From positions 16,165 through 29,196 of the forward strand of contig NWUY0304046755.1 of the NCBI GenBank assembly GCA_004151065.3: a stretch of 13,032 nt of DNA. The letters run 5' to 3'. Shown here in pieces: positions 1 through 10,200 of the stretch. The notes under the pieces were generated by a model, which was not told where the DNA came from, ran no database searches, and saw only the letters and a program-made list of their open reading frames with translations. Origin of the DNA: Larix sibirica (lineage: Eukaryota; Streptophyta; Pinopsida; Pinales; Pinaceae). Made by a program: the position numbers and the translations under genes. The stretch's first letter is position 1. Every line of letters begins with the position of its first letter.

Positions 1-1027
1 TGGGTTTCCACAATAAAATTTGTGTTCCTTGTATATTGTTGATCATGTATGTTAAGAATAAGTTAAAAGTGATTTTAATGGTTAAAAGTTATCAATACTG
101 ATTCACCCCCCTTTCAGTATTGTCCAATATTTCAACACAAAATAGATGACAAATCATATAATGATAAATTTTAGATATTTTTAAAATATTTTTTTAGAAA
201 TACACCTTAAAATATTTAAATATATATACATTTAAATAAACATTAAATATTATATACAATTTACTACATTTAAGTGCTTCCAATTAATACATTGCAATTT
301 TCTTCTCATGTTTTTTTTTTTTTAATTACAATAAAGAAGGCCAATATTTTTCAAACTTCTATATTTTCTTTACTTAAAAAAAGGGTCAAACTCATATGTC
401 AATTTGAATTAATTTATTAGACATCCTTTACAAAGTTTGAAACCAAATATTAAATTCATAGAGTAATATTCTTTTTTTTTAAACAAAACAGATTAAACTG
501 GCATGTTGTAATTTTCTTTCTTATGATTAGTCTAATTTTGAATTGAAATGAGTCAATTAGGATCTTGATAAATTGGTAGGGCTATTGCTGGGATGCTGCC
601 TGGGATAGTATCAATGGTGATTGAATAGATCTCTATAAAATCAGGATACCTATATATTTGCATGCCTTTGTTAGCAAAATAGTGTATAGCGAGTGTGGTA
701 TTGGAAAGTGATTATGATTGGTGGAGCCATTTCAGGAAACTCTGAAAAAACAACGTGTTGGAGCATGTTGCTGTGTATATGGGAACAGCCAGGCTATAAG
801 GTAACATCTTAATAACAATTCAAAATCCAAATGATGGTATTGATTACAACAACATTGTCATAAGAATAGAAGTTTTGAATGACACATATTCATCTCACTG
901 CAACTGAAGCATAGGCATCACTGCAACTGAAGCATACGGTTGCCTGTATCCTCTTCAGCCATGGAGAATTAACCAGTCATATTAAGGAAAAATAACATAA
1001 AATATGTCCGATCAAGTTATGCGATTT
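1..1027. other. 3' flank and probable 3'UTR of the PDR gene
   Basis: Roughly the first 550 bases are very AT-rich, with poly-T and A/T runs. No gene is visible on either strand. The part nearest the stop codon (about 700-1027) probably includes the 3'UTR. I found no close AATAAA on the minus strand; the nearest is at 413-418, about 600 bases past the stop, so the poly(A) site cannot be placed. Confidence 0.5.
895..939. repeat. 23-bp tandem duplication in the 3' flank
   Basis: The block TCACTGCAACTGAAGCATA starts at 895 and again at 918, so it is a near-perfect direct repeat with a 23-base period. It sits about 90-130 bases past the stop codon, probably within the 3'UTR. Confidence 0.85.
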
Positions 1028-1294
1028 CTATCTTTTTTGGAAGTTGAGTTGTTTGATGGCCAGAGCGAAGAACAAAGCGAAGGCAACGGGGATACACACC
1101 ATCACCAGTGCTACAATTCCCAAAAAGTCGTGTCTCATCCCGAAATAAGTTTTTATGAAACTGGCCACCTTCACATTCCCATCTGCTGTCTCCATCTCGG
1201 TTTCTATATCACCCAACTGTGAAGCTATCAGACCATAAAGTGTCCAAGAAACAGGCGTTGCCCAGTAGTACCATCTCCACCACACAGGCATTTT
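1028..1294 (-). CDS. PDR gene exon 24: last loop, TM12 and stop
   Basis: Encodes residues 1376-1463: [35 protein letters not shown], the final helix at about 1432-1455, and the end [10 protein letters not shown] followed by TAG. The acceptor is aaacag|A. Confidence 0.95.
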   Translation of the reverse strand, partial: KMPVWWRWYYWATPVSWTLYGLIASQLGDIETEMETADGNVKVASFIKTYFGMRHDFLGIVALVMVCIPVAFALFFALAIKQLNFQKR

Positions 1295-4200
1295 CTGTTT
1301 TCAAAACACAAGCAGAAGATTAACTGGATTAGGATAACTCAACAGGAGGATGGTCAACTGCAGTCTACATTGCAATTAATTGCTGGAAGGAAAAATTGAT
1401 GAACAGATCAAGAGTTGAAAATATGGCCTTACAGGTCGAGGAATAATGAAACCACAGAAGAGATTCCATAAAGAATAGAAAGCTGATGAAACGATTGCAG
1501 CAATATGGTAACTCGGAGTCAAGGCTACTGTCATCATTCCATAAAAGGTATAGTATAGAAAAGTGAAAAACATGATGAAGAGGAACCAGAAAAACTTGGC
1601 AGCTGTCCACTCGAAAGAAATCATAGAATATACCAAGACGGCATAGATTACAGACTGTATAAATACATAGGGCACCTCAATTGCCACCTGCATTGATAAC
1701 AAGGATGGTCATTTGATGAATTTGATCTGCATAACAAAACAGTAATCTGACTAGCTGTTGATATTTAGATTACCTGTCCAAGGGCATAAGGGAGTGCTGA
1801 ATACATTCCAGCAGCCTTTTCTCTGTAAAAGACTGTTCGTTCAACCTCGACAACTGGCTGGACGCTTGATGAATTGCTGACACCAAGGAAAAGTACAGAA
1901 CAGTACATTGATCCCATAATATTCATTAGATCTTGTTGTTTGCCTCTGTAAAAGGACATTGAAGAATACTTAGACAGATTGAGTAGTTGAGGCAAAAGAC
2001 GTTTAGAGAACACAGAATTTACTCGACTTATAGAGAACAACAGAAAAAGTTTTCATGACAACAATAAATACTATAAGCCAACTTGAAAGAGATACGACAC
2101 ACTGATTTCTCAATATGCTAATTGACTTCAAAGTTCAAACATGTAATAGACAATGAATTAATCAATAATAGAGAAAACAAAATGTCAAATTGAGGTGGCT
2201 GCCAGTTTTGCAAACAAGTTTATTATGCCTGTCAAGAAATAGTCCAACCTCTTTGTTCCAAGGTCCCAAAAGATGGTACCAAACAGTAGGGCAACCACTG
2301 TAGTGAAGAAAAACCGCACAGCATTATAATGTGGATTCCTCCAATATGACCAATGTTGCTTCCAAAGGCAGGCCATGCACTGAACTTTGAAGGACTGTGC
2401 ATACTGTGTTGGAAAATTCAGATCCTGCAATCCGGGAGCAGGGGTGCTTAGCTCTTTAATAAGAGCCTGATTCCATCTGGAAAGCAGAACAACATACCAG
2501 TCAGATAAGGTTTAAATAAGCTTGCAATCTCTTCTTTGGAGCAATTAAGTTCTTTCTCACACAAATTCCTCCAATTATGTAAGACATACTCATAGACTGC
2601 TGATTTTCTGTAGATTTCAGCGAACTCTACACCAAGTCTTTCCTCAGCAGCTATGGAACTCACTTCCAGTGCCCATGTCGCGGGATTGTATCCTTCTGTA
2701 ATCTGTGGAACTCCTGGAACAGCCTAATCAAACAAACAAGAATCAGACAATATCATAATTTCCTACCATGGATTGATAATGGCCAAGCACAATTGATTAC
2801 TAAATAATTTATAAAACATGGAACAATAAATCACCCATACCTCAAAATACTCAACGAGTTTATGAGAATGACGACCCAAAGGACCTGCATAGATGACTTG
2901 GCCACCCCTTTTCAGGAGTAAGAGCTGCAGTTCAGCAAACCAATAAAACTAAAAACTTAGCAATTATTGGATTTATGGAACCCTACCTTATTCTAGTCCT
3001 TTGTTAAACCAAGCAAAGAAACTTAAAAAAAGCCCTTTGTTTCACATCCCGTAGATTGATCATGAAAGTATTTGAATTCACCTCATCAAAAGATTCAAAG
3101 ATATCAATGCTGGGTTGGTGTATGGTACAAACAACTGTTCGACCTGTATTGACCGTGTTGCGAACAGTACGCATAACTATCGCTGCAGCACGGGCATCTA
3201 GTCCTGAAGTTGGCTCATCCATGAAGATTATAGAAGGATTGGCAACTAGTTCTACTGCGATGGTAACTCTCTTCCTTTGCTCTGTAGAAAGACCTGTCAC
3301 TCCAGGTAGCCCTACAAGAGCATCTCTCAAAGGAGTGAGCTCCACAAGCTCCATGACTTCTGCCACAAACATCTGCAGTTATTGTGACAACAAAAATCTG
3401 AGTGAAAGCTGCTTGAATAGTCTCGTTAACAAGGAAAGATTTTCACTCTGAAGCACTGAATAACAAGGGGAAATCTAGACCAACCATTCTAGTTTTCTCG
3501 TCAACCTCGCGAGGAAGACGGAGCCATGCAGAATAAACGAGCGATTCAAAGACTGTGACATTTGGAGAGTGGATATCATTCTGTTCACAGTATCCTGAGA
3601 TGCGAGCAAATGTTTCTTGCTTCTTGGGGAATCCAGAGATGCTTATATTCCCTTCTATATAGCCCCCTGTTTTTCTTCCAGCCAAGACATCCATTAGGGT
3701 AGTTTTTCCAGCACCGCTAACTCCCATCAAGGCCGTAAGTACCCCTGGTCTAAAGGATCCACTTGCGTTGCAAAGGAGTTGTAGCCTGTCTTGAGCCAAG
3801 CCTTCACTTTTCATCTCCTGTTACAAAACTAAACATTAGTTCCAGATGACCTATTGAAGAGAAACTGGGCATGTCAAACCACTGGCAGATTAGAAATTCA
3901 ATTGAATGTTTTGTAGATGCAAATACCGGTGGCAAGTCAACATAATAGTTTATGTTCTCAAAAGCCATCGACAATGGCTGGAAAGGAAGGATCATTCCTT
4001 TCTTGTTTTGTGCCGATACTTGAATGACATTGGCTTCTCCATCACCTGTCGAATTGTCTTCAGAGGTTAGACTCACCTCTCTGACAAGTAAGCATGACTG
4101 ACAAAATTATTAGATCTATTAATGAATAGTGCATGTATTTTCATGTACTTTCAAAGCTTTGGATGTGACCAGGTTATATATTTTTCTAGATTGCATTCTT

Positions 4201-7200
4201 TGTAGTTCAATCGTTTCATCCTTTCTTTCTATCAAAAGCAAAAACAGTGCTTTTGAGTCTCAATTGAGATCATAACAAAGGGTTTATAACATCTCTCACT
4301 CTGTTTTCTGACGCAAGGTGCTACAGAGAAGTTCTACAGTTCATTCAAGTTTCATACTTCATTGACTATCGCAAGATTTGAATTAGTTACAAATTACAAT
4401 TAGCACTGTCACCATTTTGAAGTATGTTTCACTCTGGTTGAAACAATGTACTATTAGCTGTGAGCAGTAGATTGAAACATTCACAGGTACTGAAAGGATT
4501 TCTGGAGAGGTCATGACTTACCGCTGGCCTTTTTTTGAGATGTCAGTTCAACAGAATGACGTTTCTTTCCTTGGTTGCTTTCTCCATTTTTGTTTGCTTG
4601 CTTCTCTTCAATGACGTCTTCAGATATAACAGCCTGTGATGTCCCCAAAGCTGTAATCGGAAGAGGTTTTATTAGATCGCACTCTTTGGATGATTTGAAT
4701 GTGAGAGAAATAGTAGCACAAACCAAACCGTATAATGGAATGCCAGACTTACGGTCGAGGAATGCTAAAGCAACAGTGTACAGGATGTTGAATAGTAGAC
4801 AGAACCCGATCAATGCTCCAATGCCAATCCAATAAAATTTAGCTTCAGCAAATAATCCACGAGATTCTAGTACAGCGCGTCCAACTGTTTCACTGGAACT
4901 GTTACTGATAGGCTGCAGAAAGATGAAATACTTAGATGAAATAATCAATATTTCTTTCCTAGATTATGATGATAGGACAATTAATCAGGACATGATATCA
5001 CTTACTTTGTTCCATCTGGGAGCCAGAAATTCATTCACCGCTATGGCGTTTTGGCCATAGGACATCGGTGAGCACCAGTATGCCCAAATCCACCAGCTAG
5101 GTATGTCCTCTGTTCCAGAAACATGACTAAAATCAGGCATTTCTTGTAACCTGAGTTCATCTAGTTGAAAAGCTCAGAATTTCCATAAAAGTTATTTTCT
5201 TTGGAGTAAATAATTATATTTGCATATACTATACTGTCAAATACCTCTTGATACCACAAATCCTCCAAGAACAAACACAATGAGCAAAGCAAATGACCCA
5301 AATGTTTGTGATACAATCATGTTCCGACCCACTGAGGCTATGAATTTGAAAAGTCCCATCGACATCTGATGCATCATAAAGAGGAGGAAGAATTGCCTAA
5401 AGAACCTGAAACAATCAAATCTCCGGGATTACTCATTGAATATTTTAGGTGTTCCGACAATCAAAACAATTTAGCGTGCCTGCTTTCTTTTTCTTTTCCT
5501 TTGTCATAGAGCTAATTTGCTGAGGGAGGATGTTACATTTTGTTTTCATTCATCTATTAATTTATTCATACGTCAATAAAACACAAACCGAGTATATATA
5601 GGTTACCATTTCATGTAAATGAGATTTGAAGTGCTGTTTTAATTTCAGGCTCCCAAGGAAGTTTCAATGTCCATAATTAAATCAGTTCATCTGGTTGTTT
5701 CCCATCTCTCCTGCAATCCCATAACTTCTTGAATTGGGAGATCAACGAAGGGGTAATACACTGAAAACTAGATTTTTCTAATTTTGATTCATGTAAGGCA
5801 GCTTGCCATCACTGGAAAGCAACTTTAAATAATGCAAATGATGAGCATGGTACAAAATGTGGCTATACAGAAAAAAAATTGGTTAGCACTTCTGGAAATT
5901 GACTTTTTGGCAGTTCTTTGCTGGGTATCTATTGCATATTACACAAGTTGAAGATGGCCTATCAGATTACTTTTATATATAGCAGCATAATGAATTCTTT
6001 CATAGTTCTATATATCTACAAAACAGTGGTTTCTGTGTGTTTTTACTGACTCATAAATATATTAGTCAGATGTTCTCATTCTTCCAGCTAAATGAATTCT
6101 TCTACTGATTGATTACTGGATCAGCAAGACTTCTCATACTTCTATCCATGTTTAATGAAATACTGATATAAAAATTTCTTTAGGTATAAAGGCTATAAGA
6201 ATTACCTGTCAGCCTCTGGTGCAAAACCAATAACATAGTATGTAACACAAACCCAAATCCCTGCTTCTAGCAAAGAGAGTGGAATCTTCATTATCCATGT
6301 TGGTAAAGCATAAGCCCAACATGGATAGAACAGAAGGTCTCTTTGCTTGTAGAAAACTGGAAGACGGCTGTCTGTCATTGATAATTCTGGGAAACCATTG
6401 AACATTACATGGACTAGTCCAAAGAAAAGAGCTCCCATGTACAGGTTTCCGTCATTAATAGTCCCATGATGCATTTCCGTGCGCAAAAACATGGTCATTG
6501 CAATCCCCCCCAAAATTAAAATCTGCACATCTGTTTGTCAGGACTCATACTCATTTTTGCCAATAAGTGAAAAAGAAAATGTCATGGCTTCTCGTAATTT
6601 GGGTTCCAACTCACCTGTACTGTTTTGAATATATATATAAAAGAATTTCTCTTCATAAGCAGCCATTCTCTGGCAAAGCAGGCTTTGAATATGTTCATTC
6701 TACTGACACCATACTTGGAAGATGTAAGAGCGGCGGGATGGTTCTTTTTTCTATCATATGGATGTGATAACTCTTCTAAAAGGTCCTTCCCAACACCAAA
6801 TGAATGAAACGCCTGTGCAAAATCTTTGACAGGTATGTAACGGTATGGTTGGCTTTCAACTGCCCAATACTGCTCTTGATCCTTTCTCGACGTCACCTGT
6901 AGAATTCAAGTAGCTCCATCGCAAATGTAACTAAAAAGCGAATCTAACAAGCTCTATTTGCAACAAAGATTTAAACAATCTATTTAATAACTAATGTTGT
7001 AAGTGGACACAGAAACCATGTTAAGCTGGAGGGCACAAAGGTTATCAAGCTCCACAGGCATCTTATCTATGAAAATGCTGTAAATCTTTCCGCTTTGAGA
7101 TCTAGATGGTAGTGTGCAACTGCCACCCACAAACCACCAGACTAAACATAATTGCATCAGAAATCCTACTTACTTCCTGTAAGAAATCAGCAACCCCTTT

Positions 7201-10200
7201 TCTGTCTGGGCACTTGAAGCCCATGGACTCGAAGAACTCAAGCACATATTCTCGAGGTCCTTGATACACCACCTCTCCTTCAGACAGTAGGATGATATCA
7301 TCAAATAGCTCATATGTTTCAGGAGCGGGTTGCAGAAGAGAGATCAACATTGTCGCATCAAAGAGATGGTTAACTTGGCGGAAACACTTGATAATCTGGA
7401 ATGTTGTAGCACTATCCAAGCCTGTTGAAATTTCATCCAAGAAAAGAGCTTTTGCACGACCGACCAGCATTTCTCCTGTAAAGCTCTTAACAAACAATCA
7501 GAAAATTGCTTTGGGACTACTATATTATGCAAATTCAAATTTTCAGTGGTGCCAAGGAACTCTTCCTACTCAGCCCACCTGTGGTAACTCTCTTCTTCTG
7601 CCCCCCAGAGATTCCACGGTGCATCTGATCTCCAACAATTGTGTCTGCACAAATGTCCAAGCCCAGAATCTGGAAGAAATCAAAGACACCGCAACCTATG
7701 TGAATAATCTGTATGCCTATAAAACCTTAAGTATCCTTATCCCATAAGCCTGAGCTTTTGAAGAATAACCTTTAACACATAGTCCGTGACAAAGTTAGTC
7801 CGTTGTCCCTCAATTGCAGTTTCCTGTAGCAATAAGAAAAATTAAGTTCTGCAATAAGTAAGAAATTTGAAATCACAAGATTTTTGGGGGGCCTGTTTCA
7901 GCAGGCAAGATAGATATCTTGAACGGGAAAGACGACCCACCTGGGGCAAAACATGTCTTTTAGGATTTGAATTATGGTATTAAACACCCAGGTTTACCAT
8001 CAAACCAAAACCACATTGAGGAACACAAGAATCTACAGATTTAATTGAGAAACTCTGAATAGAAACATTCCTCTTGAGCAGAAATGCCTACCTTCATGAA
8101 GATATCAACATCCGGATCCGGTTTGATACCTTCCTGCTTTTCACGTTTTGACAGTTCTTGCAGCAGCTCTAGAAAGCAGTGCGTAAACATGGGCTCAATA
8201 TTCAATGGGAAAATGCTGTAACTTTGACAAAAAACTAAAAACACACTCACCGTATGTTTTCCCGACACCTTGGCAACGCCCAGAGAAATCCAATGTTTCC
8301 CTTACTGTCATTTCACGAAGGTGCAAATCATGCTGACTAATATAAGCAGACGTTCTTTGAGGCACAAATTCATTCAATGAGTGCCCATTGTAGGTTACAG
8401 TTCCAGCTACCTGTAAAAGGAAAAAGAAACAATTTTTCTGTAAGAAATAAAATTACTTCCATGAAAACTTGTTTAATTTGAATGCAATAAAATAAAGAAC
8501 AAATAAATGGATCACATTTGACAGTAAAGAACAATGCGGAATTTGTTAAGCCACATATTTAATATTTGGATAACATTTCTTACAGTATTGTCTTAGTAGA
8601 ATAGATCCTAAACTTACTCTGAGATCACGATCAGGCTTTCCAGCCAGAGTTGTTAGCAATGTAGTTTTTCCAGCACCAGGTGGACCAAGAAGAAGTGTCA
8701 TTCTGAAGAGTTAAACGACATTTCATGAGAATGGAGAAAGTCTCTGAAACGGCTGACCGACGCCTTACATCTTCTATCTAGGAACAAAGGCCTTATGAAA
8801 AGCTTACCGAGAAGGCTTAATGATGCCACTGACATCATGGAGGATTGTTAGAGTCCTGCTCCTTGACCGCAAGATCTTCATGTGGTGAAGAAATCCCTGC
8901 ACAACAACCCCATTTTGTTGCTGTCAAATGGCAAGTTGTTAAAATTGCCAATTTCATTCTTACCACATGCTAATTAATTGTTCTTAGGATCTCTCTGTGC
9001 TTCTCTGAAAGCATATCTACACCTGGCGAGGTTTGAAGCTGAACATAAGTTCTTTGCACAGCAACACTCTGTCACAACCATTAAGCCATAGCCCGACTGC
9101 AATGTAACCATCTATGATATAGCCAGCTAATAAATAGGTATTCCCTTCCACTAACCCAAAATGAGACAAAATTATGCGGCCTTGCCTGAACATATTTGCT
9201 TCAAGTTAGCAGAAAACAGAGGAACCTCAAGGGTGGAAACCGGTAGCAGAAAACAGAGGAACCTTGAATGGTGGAAACTATTGATTTGTATTTTGTATTA
9301 ACTAGTAAAGATAAATAAATCAAAGGGGCATGCAGCTCCGTGGTAGAGTAGGCTGGCTTGCGGAGGACAGATTTTGGGTTTGATTACTAGCCTGTGGAAC
9401 TTCTATGAGAGCCAGGTATTGGCCTGAGGCAAAGTGTGGTTTGAAGGAGAGTATGGGAACTCAAACACCTTTTCCTCACAGACATATAAGGAGACATATA
9501 AAGGTTGTATTATTGTCGAAGTTTGAACTTGGGTTTTTTTTATAAGCAGTGTTTCATCATCTAGACTGTAATATACCGAACATAAGTCAACTCATTCAAA
9601 AGGTGATTTCTTTCCTATACAAATTATGCAAATCAATCAACTTCCCTTACACACAAGGGCTCTACTCCTGCCAAGGTTTGAATGGCCTTGCCTAAGCATA
9701 TTTCTTGAAGGTATCAGAAAACAGAAAAACCTCGAGGGTGGAAACTATTGGTTTTCTTTTTGTCTCAACTAATAATGATAAATAAACAGATTCAACGCTG
9801 TTTTTGAAAAGCAATCCACACCTTGATATCAAAGGGGCATGTAGCTCAGTGGTAAAGTAGACTGGCTTGCTGAGGGCAGGTTCTGGGTTTGATTTCTAGC
9901 CGGTGGAGAGAATCAGGTGTTGAGGCTGATTGGCAATAACTAGAATGCCTGAGCCAAAATGTGGGTTAAAGAATCCATACCTTGATGTCACACTCGTCCT
10001 TGTTTTTCATGGATATCAAACGGATCCTGGTTTCATTCTTAACATGTCCGGTTGTCAACATGGTATCCGAATTAGGTATTGAGCTGATTTTGTCTGAGAA
10101 AGGGTGTCTGTCATGAAAGAGTCATGTAGCTCAGTGGTAGAGCAATTTCAAAACAAAGTGCAATTGAGTGGGTAATACCCAGGTGGGACTGAGGAACTGG

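Noticed and set aside
633-640. TATA box (CTATAAAA) for a plus-strand gene
   Set aside because: No open frame or transcript-like structure follows on the plus strand apart from the antisense of the PDR gene.
1004-1222. Plus-strand open frame of 72 codons at the gene's 3' end
   Set aside because: Antisense to exon 24, low in recognisable content, and of chance length.
2477-2589. Extension of exon 20 through intron 20
   Set aside because: The frame stays open, but the residues ([15 protein letters not shown]...) do not match the family. Splicing from 2590 to 2476 restores [16 protein letters not shown].
3056-3451. Plus-strand open frame of 131 codons
   Set aside because: It is the antisense shadow of exon 18 (NBD2 signature and Walker B). 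Its predicted protein shows no family features.
7292-7747. Plus-strand open frame of 151 codons
   Set aside because: It lies antisense to exons 8 and 9 and is explained by the strongly conserved NBD1 on the other strand.
9834-9905. A working tRNA gene
   Set aside because: A- and B-box-like parts are present, but no 3' strand pairs with GGGGCAT to form an acceptor stem. It is also repeated with decay, as in a SINE.
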